The position numbers and the translations under genes are program-made. Shown here piece by piece: positions 1-9,200 of a DNA stretch of 51,723 nt (within the stretch, counting starts at the first letter, position 1; each line of letters opens with the position of its first letter). The stretch covers positions 240,838 to 292,560 of the forward strand of contig NZ_BBPQ01000003.1 of the NCBI RefSeq assembly GCF_000787855.1. The letters run 5' to 3'. Source of the DNA: Streptacidiphilus anmyonensis (GTDB taxonomy: Bacteria; Actinomycetota; Actinomycetes; Streptomycetales; Streptomycetaceae). The notes beneath the pieces were generated by a model. That model did no database searches, was not told the origin of the DNA, and saw nothing but the letters and a program-made list of their open reading frames with translations.

Positions 1-2
1 TC

Positions 3-536
3 GCCGTGGCGGTCCTTTGCGCCGGCACGCTGTACGGCGTCTACCCGCCGTTCCGCACCACGGTCAACGCCCAGACGCAGAAGCTGAAGGTCTGGGCCAC
101 CGGGACGATCGACGCAGGGCTGTCTCCGGTCCACGCGGACAGCGTGACGGCCGACCAGCAGGAGCCGGGCCATCCCGGCCTCGACGCCGCCGACGAACTG
201 CTCACCACCTACTGGCTGGCGCCCTGGTCGACCTCGAAGGAGCCGACCCTCACCTTCCACTTCTCCCACCACGTCACCCTGAGGAAGATCATCTTGCATT
301 CGGGTGCGAGCGACGCCTACATCCAGGACGGCAGGCCCAGCAACCTGCGACTGCTCTACTCCAACGGCGAGTCGTTCACCATCCTCCCGCAGGACACCTC
401 GCAGGAGCAGACCTTCACGATCAGCCACGCGGAGCTGATCACCAGCCTGCGGATCCAGGTCGGCGGGGTGTACCCGGGCAGCGGCGGGTCCTCCGTCGCC
501 ATCGCCGAGATCGAACTGTTCGGGCTGTCGCTCTGA
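3..536 (+). CDS. Membrane-anchored discoidin/NADase-type glycan-binding domain protein, 3' part
   Basis: The frame is open to the left edge, so the gene starts outside the window and only its C-terminal part (about 177 codons) is seen. The visible part opens with a hydrophobic stretch (AVAVLCAGTLYGVYPPF), probably the end of a membrane helix. A beta-sandwich region of about 140 residues follows, with features of the discoidin-like/NADase-type glycan-binding fold: a region with YWLAPW, then FHFSHHVTLRKIILHSG, and a closing IAEIELFGLSL. Such domains often sit at the C-terminus of actinomycete zinc-ribbon membrane proteins. The next gene starts 12 bases later in the same direction, so the two are probably co-transcribed. 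A role in CIS surface binding is only inferred from the DUF4255 gene nearby. Confidence 0.6.
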   Translation, partial: AVAVLCAGTLYGVYPPFRTTVNAQTQKLKVWATGTIDAGLSPVHADSVTADQQEPGHPGLDAADELLTTYWLAPWSTSKEPTLTFHFSHHVTLRKIILHSGASDAYIQDGRPSNLRLLYSNGESFTILPQDTSQEQTFTISHAELITSLRIQVGGVYPGSGGSSVAIAEIELFGLSL

Positions 537-548
537 CCGGGAGGAAGC

Positions 549-983
549 GTGGCGGACTTCGTCCTGAGAACCACGGACCTGCTCGAAGTGACTCTTCCAG
601 GGCCGATCATCCCCGAGTTGGAGATGCCGCTGCCGCTGGTGGGGTCGAGCACCGACGTGACCGTCGGCGGCGAATTCGTCTGCCTTCAGGGCGACGAAGT
701 ACCCGCCGTGCTGCGCGCACCGCTGGTGTACACCCAACTGCCCTACACCGAGCCCGGCACCGGCACGCTGACGCTGCTCCTGCCGCCGGAGAACCTGACC
801 CAGCAGACCACCAACGGCGGCAAGCCGCTTCTCGTCGCGGGTGGGACGTTCGACGTCGTCTTCATGGTGGAGACGCCCGCCATGCAACTCACCCCGGCCG
901 GCATTCTGGTGCCCGACCCGGTGGTGGAGAAGCCGGGCACCGCCTGCTTTGTCACCACCAACGCGCTGGTGACCGCGAGTTGA
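549..983 (+). CDS. Hypothetical protein, 144 aa
   Basis: The GTG start at 549 follows a GGGAGGA ribosome site with good spacing, and the gene lies 12 bases behind the glycan-binding-like gene. I do not recognise the family. The protein is soluble-looking, rich in Pro, Val, Leu and Thr, with no signal peptide or membrane segment, and its residue pattern suggests mostly beta strands. Two cysteines are present (FVCLQG near residue 39 and TACFVT near residue 134). Its stop codon overlaps the left arm of a strong hairpin shared with the convergent DUF4255 gene. It could be a small structural part of the same particle, for instance a PAAR-like tip, but nothing in the sequence proves this. Confidence 0.6.
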   Translation: MADFVLRTTDLLEVTLPGPIIPELEMPLPLVGSSTDVTVGGEFVCLQGDEVPAVLRAPLVYTQLPYTEPGTGTLTLLLPPENLTQQTTNGGKPLLVAGGTFDVVFMVETPAMQLTPAGILVPDPVVEKPGTACFVTTNALVTAS

Positions 984-1012
984 CCTTCCCCGGCGGCACG
1001 CCGGGGAAGGTC
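982..1012. terminator. Bidirectional hairpin terminator
   Basis: A perfect 13-bp stem (982-994 with 1000-1012) closes a 5-base loop. It lies between two convergent genes and can serve both. The left arm overlaps the TGA of the 549-983 gene. Confidence 0.8.
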
Positions 1013-1022
1013 GACCCTGCGG

Positions 1023-1745
1023 TCACCGCGCCTCGGGACGCACGGCCGGCTCGTTGATCGAGCGGCGCTCCCACCGGCGCACCGTCCGGCCGGCATCCGC
1101 CGGCCCGGCGCCCGCCGGGGCGGCGGCGGAAGCGGGGGCGGGCAGGCGGCCCGCGCCGAGGGCGATCTCGCGGGCCGGCGGCGCGAGGTCGGTCACCATC
1201 GGCGGCACGACGGGGACGGCCAGCTCCAGCACCAGATGGGCGCGCGGTGCGAGGCCGAAGCCCGGCCACAGGCCCTGCGCCGAGCGTCCGGGCTCGTCGC
1301 CCGCGCAGCGCACGAAGGACGGGAGCCCGGTCATGGCCAGAGCCCCCGTCAGATGGACCTCCGCGACGGTGTCCTTGTTCGAGCAGGTGTCGATGAGCAG
1401 TCCGAGCAGACGGTGTTCCTCCAGCGTCCGCTCGGACGGTTGCGACGGTCCGGACTCGGCCCCTTGCGGTCCCGCCCACGCGGTCACCAGGTAGGAGAGC
1501 CGGTAGTAGCGGGTCGCGGGCCGACGTCCCACCACGCGTCCGTCGTCGTCGCGCACCTGCGTCCACCCGGAGGCCGACAGGTCCTGGCCGTGTCCGCGGA
1601 CGTCGTACAGGAACAGCCCGATGAAGGGCGTGTCGGGGTCCCGCGCCGACCAATCGGCCTGCGGCGCGTCGAACCTGACGCCGGTTCCGGGCGGCACCAC
1701 GCTGCCGACCCACTTCGCGAGCGACAGTCCCGCGTCCCGCAGCAT
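1023..1745 (-). CDS. DUF4255 (Pvc16-type) protein, probable CIS tube cap/terminator
   Basis: The 240-aa product has the hallmarks of the DUF4255/Pvc16 N-terminal family: an early VRFDAPQADWSARDPDTPF segment, IGLFLYDVRGHGQ, RRPATRYYRLSYLVTAWAG and EEHRLLGLLID. In extracellular contractile injection systems the family caps or terminates the inner tube and sheath. The last 50 residues or so are Ala/Pro-rich and look disordered. The ATG at 1745 is preceded by AAGGGAG. It is the only recognisable particle component here, so the rest of a CIS locus, if present, lies left of the window. A strong hairpin sits between it and the upstream 641-aa gene, so it may have its own promoter. Confidence 0.75.
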   Translation of the reverse strand: MLRDAGLSLAKWVGSVVPPGTGVRFDAPQADWSARDPDTPFIGLFLYDVRGHGQDLSASGWTQVRDDDGRVVGRRPATRYYRLSYLVTAWAGPQGAESGPSQPSERTLEEHRLLGLLIDTCSNKDTVAEVHLTGALAMTGLPSFVRCAGDEPGRSAQGLWPGFGLAPRAHLVLELAVPVVPPMVTDLAPPAREIALGAGRLPAPASAAAPAGAGPADAGRTVRRWERRSINEPAVRPEAR

Positions 1746-1772
1746 GTCCTGGCTCCCTTCGGCGCAGGAACG

Positions 1773-1814
1773 CCTCGGTGGTCGCCCGGCCGACGGGCCG
1801 GGCGACCACCGAGG
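1773..1814 (-). terminator. Strong hairpin between the 641-aa gene and the DUF4255 gene
   Basis: A perfect 19-bp stem (1773-1791 with 1796-1814) closes a 4-base loop in the 74-base gap between two genes of the same direction. It should end most transcripts of the 641-aa gene before the DUF4255 gene. Confidence 0.75.
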
Positions 1815-1819
1815 GCGGC

Positions 1820-3745
1820 TCAGTTGTCGGGGGTCAGTTCGGTCGTGGGCAGCTCACCGGTGAACCCGCTGAAGATGTCGATCGCCGGGCCCAGCTTGGT
1901 CGCGTCGCCGTCCCAGATCCACGAGCCCTTGCCGGATGCGTCGACGTACAGGCGGTAGTGGCTCAGACGCGACGCCGTGGGGCGGTGCCACCTCCCGCCG
2001 GTCACCGCGGTGCCGTTCTCGGTCCAGCCGTCCCTGGTCAGGCTGCGCTGCCGCCAGTCCTTGACCTCCACGCGGTCGATGGTCTGCGGGAGCCACCGCG
2101 CGGTGCCGCCGGCGGACCCCTCCAGGAAGCCCCAGACCTTGGTGCCGCTGCACATGAACGCGACGTACGCCTGGTACACGCTGTCGGACTCCTCGTCCTT
2201 CGCGGCGTTCGAGTCGACGATCGTCCCGCTGTAGGTGCCGACGAGGTCAACGATCTCGTCGATGGTGTGCCGACGCACGTTCTCGTCCGTCTGGTAGACG
2301 ATCGCCACACGGAACTTGAGGGGGATCTGCTGCACGAGCTGGGAGCCGACGGTGATGTTCGCCAGGTCCTCCCCGGTGATGATCTGCGCGGCCGAGACCG
2401 GGAGGACCTTGACGATCTGCTCGGCGATAGGCTTGAAGCAGAGGTTCACCAGCTCCAGGCCGTCCTCCCTGGTGAACTCCGGCGTGTCCGCCTTCTCGGC
2501 GAGAGTGGACCAGAAGTCGCCGGGTTCGAGCTTCTTGTTCAGCTCCTCCTTCAGCTGGTCCACCGCGCTGTCCCGCATCTCGCGCAGCACCCCTGTCACC
2601 TTGTCGGTGACCGACTCTTCGGAGTCCGCGTCGGGGTGCGGGTGGAGGGCTTCCTGGGCCAGCTTGATCCGCCGTTCCAGCCAGGCCTCGACGGCGGCGG
2701 TGATCGCCGTCTCGATGCTCGACCAGAACTTCACCTCTTCGCCGGCGATGGCGACGACCTTGAGCACCGTCTCGACGTTCTTCTTGACGGTGCTGTTCAA
2801 CGCCTGAGCCATGAGCAGCGGGTTCTTGGTGAACTTGTCGAAGATCTCGCCGCGGAAGTGCTCCTCGGCGTGCTCCCCGGCCGCCTTCCCCTTCAGCCCG
2901 TCCGCCGCCAGACGCACCGCGACGTCCTCGACGACCTTCACCAGGCCGACGATCCAGCCGTGGCAGGGCGGCGCGGCCTTCCCGGCCAGGTCCAGGATCT
3001 GGCCCGCGCTCTTGTGGAAGTCTTCGAGCTGTTTCATGCCTTCGGAGGGATGCTTCTCCAGGTAGTTCTTGATCGCCGTCTGCTCGATCAGCTGGGGGAC
3101 CGTCCGACCGATCTCGGCGATGTGCTTCGAGGTCGACACCAAGGCGTCCATGCACTCGTTGCCGGCGTCGATCGCCTGTCGGACGGAGGCCTGGCGTTCC
3201 TCCAGCGCTCCCGAGCCGCCTACGGTCAGCGCGTTGCGCAGGCGCTCCGTGAGCGCTGGTGCCTTGTCGTGCCATGCCTTCCAGGCCTGGGCGTCGTCGT
3301 CGACCTGTTTGGAGAGACCCGAGAGCCGGAACTTGACCGTGGGTGCCTGGGTGACGCCCAGGAATTCGAACTCGGTGAGGCGGCCGAGGAACTCGACTGC
3401 CTGGGCCAGGCCGTCCTTCTGGCGCTCGTAGCTGTCGCTCAGTTTCTGCATGTCCTGCAGACACGCCTCGATCTCCTCGGCCAGGGCCACCCCGACCGTG
3501 TGCTGGGCGACGACCTTGGCTTGCTCCAGGTTGAGCCCTTCCGCAACCTGGATTTTCTGAACGAACTCACGAACGGCATCCGACTGTGTTGGCGACTCGG
3601 GGCCGACCAGCCAATTACGCAGGGTCTCGAACGGGGGGCGGTCCCGCTCCAGGTTCCGCTTGACGTCTTCCTTCAGTTTGTTGCGCAGGTCGACCTTCTG
3701 CGCCGCCTCCGAGTCGGTGGCGGACGTGTTCTCTATCTCGGACAT
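1820..3745 (-). CDS. Large helical hypothetical protein, 641 aa, possible CIS-associated cargo
   Basis: I do not recognise this protein. The first 450 residues are strongly helical, with many heptad-like Leu/Ala/Glu/Lys stretches suggesting coiled coils. A weakly hydrophobic helix near residue 260 (CHGWIVGLVKVVEDVAV) could touch a membrane. The last 170 residues are richer in Trp, Tyr and Gly and look like a beta domain, ending DIFSGFTGELPTTELTPDN. There is no signal peptide. The ATG at 3745 follows GGGGACGGAG. It sits between an acidic unknown gene and the DUF4255 gene. A long coiled-coil protein with a compact C-terminal domain beside a CIS cap gene is a reasonable cargo candidate, but this is inference from position. 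Confidence 0.6.
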   Translation of the reverse strand: MSEIENTSATDSEAAQKVDLRNKLKEDVKRNLERDRPPFETLRNWLVGPESPTQSDAVREFVQKIQVAEGLNLEQAKVVAQHTVGVALAEEIEACLQDMQKLSDSYERQKDGLAQAVEFLGRLTEFEFLGVTQAPTVKFRLSGLSKQVDDDAQAWKAWHDKAPALTERLRNALTVGGSGALEERQASVRQAIDAGNECMDALVSTSKHIAEIGRTVPQLIEQTAIKNYLEKHPSEGMKQLEDFHKSAGQILDLAGKAAPPCHGWIVGLVKVVEDVAVRLAADGLKGKAAGEHAEEHFRGEIFDKFTKNPLLMAQALNSTVKKNVETVLKVVAIAGEEVKFWSSIETAITAAVEAWLERRIKLAQEALHPHPDADSEESVTDKVTGVLREMRDSAVDQLKEELNKKLEPGDFWSTLAEKADTPEFTREDGLELVNLCFKPIAEQIVKVLPVSAAQIITGEDLANITVGSQLVQQIPLKFRVAIVYQTDENVRRHTIDEIVDLVGTYSGTIVDSNAAKDEESDSVYQAYVAFMCSGTKVWGFLEGSAGGTARWLPQTIDRVEVKDWRQRSLTRDGWTENGTAVTGGRWHRPTASRLSHYRLYVDASGKGSWIWDGDATKLGPAIDIFSGFTGELPTTELTPDN

Positions 3746-3820
3746 CGATCGCTGCTCCGTCCCCTTGTGTCTCTGTGGTGGTGCTGTGCCGTGGCGCGGC
3801 GTGCCGACCGCGATCGACGC

Positions 3821-4750
3821 CTATTCGGCGATCATCTCGGTGACGATCTCGTGGAGCACGGCCCGGATGTCGTCCTCGTCGAGGCCCGCCAGCTCCGGGG
3901 CCTGCTGGAGCGCGTCCTGGGCGGCGGCGAGCATGGCGTCCGCCACCTCGGCCTTCGCGTCCCGCAGGAGGACCGCGTCCTGGTTCACCCAGGTGTCGCT
4001 GCACCCGCTGGACTGGTCCTTGGGGGTCACCGCCTCGGCGTACTCGTAGGTCTGGTCGCGCAGGACCCGGTAGAACATCTGCCACTGCGCGTCCCAGATC
4101 GGCTCCTGGACCTCCTCGGCCGGCTCGGCCTGCCGGTCGGCCCATGTCTGGTCGTGCCACTCCCCGGACACCGCGTCCTGCCACTCGTAGCGGGTCAGCA
4201 GCCGGTCGTAGCGGCGGTTCAGGCGGTAGCCCTCGTCCCAGTCCGGCTCGGTGTACCGGCGCTCCTCGTAGGTCAGCCAATCGGGTCCGTCGGCCGCGTC
4301 CGCGTACAGGTAGGTGTCGGGGTCCTCGTCGTCGGTGCGGTAGAACGCGGTGCCGGGAGTGCCGTCGTGGTTCGGGTTCGGGTAACCCCGGACCACGTCG
4401 TCCTCCTCCGCCTCCTCCTCGGCCTCTTCTTCCTCGGCGGAGGCGGCTTCGGCCTCCCACTCATCGATCACGCGGACGAACCAGGCGATGAACACGGCCG
4501 GGTCCGCGTCGGGCAGAGTGGACGCGCAGAACTCGGACTCCCCGGCGCTGTCACCGTCGAACCGGTCCCGCAGGCCGTCCCGGTAGACGTCCACGCGGTC
4601 GGCGCGGTCCGGCCAGTCCCGCTCGCCGTCGAACACCAGCGCGGCGAGTTTCTCCACGAGGACGTCGGCTTCCAGATGCTGGGACCTGACCGGGCTCCCG
4701 TCGGCGAACCACTCCATCAGCTGCTCGACGTTGGCGGCTTCCAGGGCCAT
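3821..4750 (-). CDS. Very acidic hypothetical protein, 309 aa
   Basis: No family is recognised. The ATG at 4750 follows AAGGGA. A helical N-terminal third leads to an uninterrupted acidic run near residues 100-117 (EEEEAEEEAEEDD). The middle is rich in Tyr, Trp and Asp with repeated short patterns such as TAFYRTDDEDPDTYLYAD and RRYDRLLTRYEWQ, and the C-terminus is a predicted helix (DEDDIRAVLHEIVTEMIAE). There is no signal peptide or membrane segment. The strong negative charge recalls chaperones, adaptors or DNA mimics, but no such role can be assigned. It lies 75 bases ahead of the 641-aa gene in the same direction, so the two probably share a transcript. Confidence 0.6.
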   Translation of the reverse strand: MALEAANVEQLMEWFADGSPVRSQHLEADVLVEKLAALVFDGERDWPDRADRVDVYRDGLRDRFDGDSAGESEFCASTLPDADPAVFIAWFVRVIDEWEAEAASAEEEEAEEEAEEDDVVRGYPNPNHDGTPGTAFYRTDDEDPDTYLYADAADGPDWLTYEERRYTEPDWDEGYRLNRRYDRLLTRYEWQDAVSGEWHDQTWADRQAEPAEEVQEPIWDAQWQMFYRVLRDQTYEYAEAVTPKDQSSGCSDTWVNQDAVLLRDAKAEVADAMLAAAQDALQQAPELAGLDEDDIRAVLHEIVTEMIAE

Positions 4751-4887
4751 GCGGAGTCCCTTCTGCGGATGTTGACGTGCGGATCGGTCCGCCTGTCAGC
4801 GGCCGCCGCTCACGTCGGTGAGCCGGTCCGGCCGCGGTCTGTGTCTGTGACGACGCTAGGGGCGGTGCGGGCCTGCCTCCCTGCCTC

Positions 4888-5040
4888 TTATGGCAGACAT
4901 TCGAGCGCCGTCGGCGGGGCCTGCGGTGCTCCCCGGCCCCGGTACCACTCGTAGGTCTCGTCCTCGCGGTAGCGCTGCCGGGGGTCGTCGTCGTCCGCCG
5001 CCGGACCGCGACCGTGTCCGTGCCCGTCCTCGTCCCTCAT
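4888..5040 (-). CDS. Small acidic protein, 50 aa, translationally coupled
   Basis: The ATG at 5040 overlaps the TGA of the preceding ferritin-like lipoprotein gene (ATGA), and GGGAG lies 8 bases before it. The product is hydrophilic: a Gly/His/Asp-rich start (MRDEDGHGHGRG), an acidic patch DDDD, and a charged aromatic segment RQRYREDETYEWYRGRG. No family is recognised. The overlap, the ribosome site and the matching pattern of the whole operon are the evidence that it is a real gene. It would be the last gene of the four-gene coupled unit that begins at 10353. Confidence 0.65.
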   Translation of the reverse strand: MRDEDGHGHGRGPAADDDDPRQRYREDETYEWYRGRGAPQAPPTALECLP

Positions 5041-5645
5041 CCGGTCAACTCCCTGCGCGAGGCGGCCGCGTCGGTGCCGAGCAGGCTCGCCACGGCCTGC
5101 CGGCCGCCCCACAGCCGGCCCAGCGTCGCGGCGTGCATCGCCTCCACCGGAGCGATCGTCGCGGCGGCGAGCACGGCGGGCCCGTTGTCGTGGAGGCTTC
5201 CGGCCGCGGCCACATGGGTCTGCGCGGCCCGGTTCTCCAGGTCCTCCAGCGCGGAGACGACCGCGCCGACGCTCGTCGCCGCCGCGATCGTGTCCAGCAC
5301 GTGACCGTGATCGGTGAGCGGTATCCCGCTGACGGCGGGCTTGCGGGCCTCGCGCAGGATCGCGTTCCAGGTGGCGGCGTGCTCGGTGTGGTGGGCCGTC
5401 GCGGACCGCACGAAGGCGTCCAAGGCCGGGTCCGTCCGGCCGAAGCGCCCGGCGCGCAGTGCGGCGGCGAACGCCTGATAGGCGCTCACCGCCTGGTTCT
5501 CGAGCGCGGCGCCGAGGGCCACGGTCTGCAGGCTGGCCGTGTCGTACGGCGACGGTGCCGGACTGCTGCACGCGTCGAGCGCGAGTCCGGCACCGAGCCC
5601 CGCGACGCCCAGGACGAAGGCCCGGCGGGTGGCGGTGCCGCTCAC
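5037..5645 (-). CDS. Ferritin-like lipoprotein with Tat-type signal, 202 aa
   Basis: The N-terminus has a twin-arginine motif (TRRAFVLG), a hydrophobic stretch and a lipobox ending LDAC, so the protein is probably exported folded by Tat and lipid-anchored outside the cell. The mature part is helical and matches the ferritin-like fold: ALENQAVSAYQAF in the first helix, then HHTEHAATWN, a third helix with ALEDLENRAAQTHVAA and a fourth with APVEAMHAATLGRLWGG. The Glu and His residues in these helices could bind a di-metal site. The GTG at 5645 overlaps the stop of the preceding ferritin-like gene (GTGA). The two neighbours are paralogues of one design, one lipid-anchored and one without an obvious signal. 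Confidence 0.75.
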   Translation of the reverse strand: MSGTATRRAFVLGVAGLGAGLALDACSSPAPSPYDTASLQTVALGAALENQAVSAYQAFAAALRAGRFGRTDPALDAFVRSATAHHTEHAATWNAILREARKPAVSGIPLTDHGHVLDTIAAATSVGAVVSALEDLENRAAQTHVAAAGSLHDNGPAVLAAATIAPVEAMHAATLGRLWGGRQAVASLLGTDAAASRRELTG

Positions 5646-6244
5646 CGGACGCCCCCCTCGTTGATCGCCGAAGAGTCGGCGGTCGGGTAGGCGGCGTAGG
5701 GGATCCCCGCCGTGCCGACCGCCGCCGGGAGTGTGTGCGCGGCCACCTCGGTGGCGCCCGGTCCGGCCTGGCCGCCGTCGAGCAGCGCGCGTTGGACCCG
5801 CAGGTGCGAGGTGTGCTGCGCCTCGACCGAGGCGATGTTCACCAGCAGTGAGCGGAGCCGCCCGTCCTGGCAGAGGGTCGCGAAGCGGACGCAGGTCTGC
5901 GCGTTGATCTCCTCCAGCTCGGTGAGCAGGTCGGCCAGCGCCGCCGGGTCCGTGACGTGGGCGAGCCGCTGGCGCATGATCGCGGCGTAGCGGCCGTCCA
6001 CGGCCGTCTGCCGGGCCGCGCCGGCGCCGAGCAGTGCGTGGTTGAAGGCGAGCGCGTGCGCGGCGTGGTGGGCCTGGTTGCGGACGACGAGGTCACGCAG
6101 CAGGTCGTCGCCCTGCGCGACGAGGGGCATGGCTGCCGCGGTGGTGTAGGACTCCACGGCGAGGTTCTCCAACGCCGCGGCCGTGCGGAGCACCTGGACG
6201 GGCAGCGGGGCCGGCGGTGGCGTCGGGGGCGGTGACCCGGTCAA
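5642..6244 (-). CDS. Ferritin-like domain protein, 200 aa
   Basis: The start is judged to be TTG at 6244: it overlaps the TGA of the preceding gene (TTGA), has GGAG seven bases upstream, and reading further left gives only Arg/His-rich shadow sequence. After a Pro-rich lead (TGSPPPTPPPAP) four helices follow the ferritin-like plan: ALENLAVESYTTA, NQAHHAAHALAFNHALLG, ELEEINAQTCVRFATL and ASVEAQHTSHLRVQRALLDGG. Glu/His pairs suggest a metal site. No signal peptide is seen. The conserved helices match those of the next gene, so the pair probably arose by duplication. The function is unknown; family members include exported proteins of unclear role as well as iron-handling ones. Confidence 0.75.
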   Translation of the reverse strand: MTGSPPPTPPPAPLPVQVLRTAAALENLAVESYTTAAAMPLVAQGDDLLRDLVVRNQAHHAAHALAFNHALLGAGAARQTAVDGRYAAIMRQRLAHVTDPAALADLLTELEEINAQTCVRFATLCQDGRLRSLLVNIASVEAQHTSHLRVQRALLDGGQAGPGATEVAAHTLPAAVGTAGIPYAAYPTADSSAINEGGVR

Positions 6245-9200
6245 TTCGGAGCTCCAGGTGTCTGGCTCGCGGTGGCGGCGGGGGCGGTGTCGATGGTCGC
6301 CTGGTACTCGGCCGTGACCTTGTCCAGGCTGTTGTGGGGGTCGGTGGAGGTGACCGTCACGGTGAAGGTCACGGTGCCCTGGCCGAGACCGTCGACGTGG
6401 CCGGTGACGATGCCGGTGGCGGGGTCGATGGTGTCGCAGCCGTTGGCGCCGCACGGCAGTCCGGTGGCGGAGTACGTGACGGTCCCGCTGGGGTAGCCGC
6501 CGGTGGCGTCGGCCGCCATGTCGAACCTGAACGGGGCGCCGGCGGTCTGCGTGGGGGTGGGCGACGGCGTGTACGTCACCACCAGGGGCGGGACGGAGGC
6601 CGTCAGGGTGAGCTGGGCGACGGCGACCTCACCGAGGGCGTCCGTGACCGTCACCTGGCCGTCGAGGACGTCCGGCTGACAGGTGCCCAGGACCGTCTGC
6701 CGCGAGCCGGTGGCCGACCCGCTGGGCGCTCCCGTCGAGGATGGGACACACGGTCCGTCCGGGGTCCCGGAGAGCACCCCGGTGGTGGAGTCGAGGGTGA
6801 CGTCGGTCAGCGAGCTGTCGGCCTTGGGGGTGAAGGTGAAGGTGAAGGGCCCCTCGCCTCCGGACGGTGTGACGGTGGCGTCGAACCGTGTGCCGACCGT
6901 GCCGGTCCAGGTGTACGGGGTGGGCACGGTCAGTGGTTTGATGACGACGAGGGAGATGCCGGTGCTCGCCAGCGCGGTGTGGCCGGCGCTGTCGCTGACC
7001 GTGACGGTGAAGGCGTAGGTCCCGGGCGCGGCGGTGACGGTGCCGGTGATGAATCCGGTGGTGGGGTCGAGGCTGAGGCCGGCCGGGAGGACGCCGCCGG
7101 TCATCGCCCACGTGTCCCCGAGCCCCGCGCCGTCGCTCGACGCGGTCGGCACCAGTGAGTAGAACTGCCCTTGGATCTCGGGTGAGGGCGTCTGGTAGGA
7201 GATGCTCAGCGGTTTGTCGACGGTCAGCGTGACGGGCCAGGTGGTGGACTGCACCGGTCCGCCGGAGTCCGAGACGGTGATGACGACGGGGTCGACGCCG
7301 GCCGTCGTCGGGGTGCCGCTGATCAGCCCGGTGACGGAGTTCAGGCTCAGACCGTCGGGCAGTTTGCCGTCGGGGGTGGCCGGGGCCCAGGACCAGGTGT
7401 ACGGGGCGGTTCCGCCGATCGCCGTGACCTTGTGCGTGTAGGGCTTGCCGGTCACCGCGTCGGGGACGGGGTCCGGGGAGATCGTCAGGGAGCCGACCAC
7501 GGTGATGGACAGGGATTCGGTGATGGTCAACGGTGGTGAGCTGGCGTCGGTGACCTGGACGCTGAAGGCGAAGGTGCCCGTCGCGGTCGGCTGGCCGGTG
7601 ATCCGGTCGCCCTGGAGGCTCAGGCCGGGCGGCAGCGGCGAGTCGGTCCGCGAGAAGACGTAGTGCGGTCCGGTCCCCCCGGACGCGGTCAGTTGGAGGC
7701 CGGCAGGCTGCTGCGGCAAGGCGTCGTACGGCTTGCCGTAGATCCCTTGGGGTGCGTCCGCGGTGGTGTCGACGAGTGGGGGGACCACCGTCAGGGTGAA
7801 GGTCTGCGGGGCGGTGGTGAGCGCCGGCTGCCCGGAGTCGGTGACCTGCACGGTGAACGTCGACGCGTCCATCGCCTTCGCGTCCGGCGTGCCGGAGAGC
7901 ACCCCTGACGTCGGGTCGAGCGAGATGCCCGAGGGGAGCGAGCCGACGGCCGACCAGGTGTAGGGCCCGGTCCCGCCGGTCGCCCGCAGCGCCTGGCTGT
8001 ACGGCGTACCGGTGACGGCGCCCGGCAGGGTGAGGGTGCTGACCTGTAGGGGCCTCACGACGGTGAGGACCAGGTGCTGGATGCTCGTCTGGCTCGGTGT
8101 GCCGGCGTCGGTGGTCTCGACGGTGAGGGGGAAGGTGCCGGCCTCGGTGGGCGTGCCGTGGAAGGTGTTCTGGTCGAACTTCATGTCCGTCGGCAGCGCG
8201 CCGGTCTCGGTGAGCACGTACGGCCCGACGCCCCCGGTCGTCTGTACGGGCATCTGGTAGGGCTGCCCGTACACAGCCTGCGGCAGGCTGGAGGTGGTGG
8301 TGGCGAGGGGGGCGACGACCCGCACGGTGTAGGAGTGCGAGGCCGTCAGCGCCGGTTGGCCGGAGTCGGTGAGGCGCACGGTGATCGTCGAGGAGCCGGT
8401 GAGGCGCGGGCCGGGTGTCGTGGTGAGCACGCCCGAGGCCGGGTCGAGCGTCCATCCCTTGGGGAGCGGGGTGGCGGGTGTCCAGGTGTACGGCTGCGTT
8501 CCGCCGGTCGCCTTCAGCGTCTGCGCGTAGGACGTGCCGGCGACCGCGTCGGGCAGCGGAGCCTGGGCGTTCACCGCCAGGGGATCGACCACCGTCAGGC
8601 TCAGGTGCTGGGTGCCGGGCTGACTGGGCATGGCCGGATCGGTGGCCAGGAGGGTGAACGGGAAGGTGCCCGTCTGCGTCGCCTTGCCGCTGAGCACACC
8701 GGCCGCGGTGAGGCTCAGGCCGTCGGGCAGGGCGCCCTGGCCCGGGGCGAGCGACCAGGTGCACGACGCGGTGCAGCCGACCGCGGTCAGCGTGCGCGAG
8801 TAGGCCGTGCCCAAGGTCGCCTCAGGCAACCCCGAGTTGCCCACCAGCACCGCGTTGACAACGGTGAGTTGGAGCTTCTTGACGGCGAACTCGGTGGGCG
8901 GGCCGGCATCGGTCAGGCGCAGGCTGAACGAGGCCGTGCCGGCCGTGGTGGGCGTGCCGCTGATGACGCCGGAGTCGGGGGAGAGCGTGAGCCCGGCCGG
9001 GAGCGCGCCGGAGCTGACCTGCCAGGTGTACGCGCCGGTCCCGCCGCTGGCGGTGAGGGACTGGGAGTAGGGCTTGCCGAGGGACGCGTCGGGCACGGTG
9101 GCCGAGGAGACGGCGGCCGGGCCGACCACGTCGACGGTCACCGAGCCGGACAGGATCGGTGGACCGGCCGGCTTGGCACCGGGCGAGGCCGCGGCGCCGC

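Noticed and set aside
1023-1745. Calling the left end a prophage
   Set aside because: DUF4255 belongs mainly to contractile injection systems; no integrase, terminase, portal or lysis genes are seen.
4381-4390. Possible TTA codon in the acidic 309-aa gene (taa on the plus strand)
   Set aside because: It straddles two codons in the reading frame. The same holds for the taa at 46972-46980 in the membrane protein gene.
1778-4954. Long plus-strand open frame (over 1000 codons) antisense to the CIS-like genes
   Set aside because: Its composition is a mirror of the minus-strand genes, which have good starts and ribosome sites; long antisense frames are normal at this GC content.
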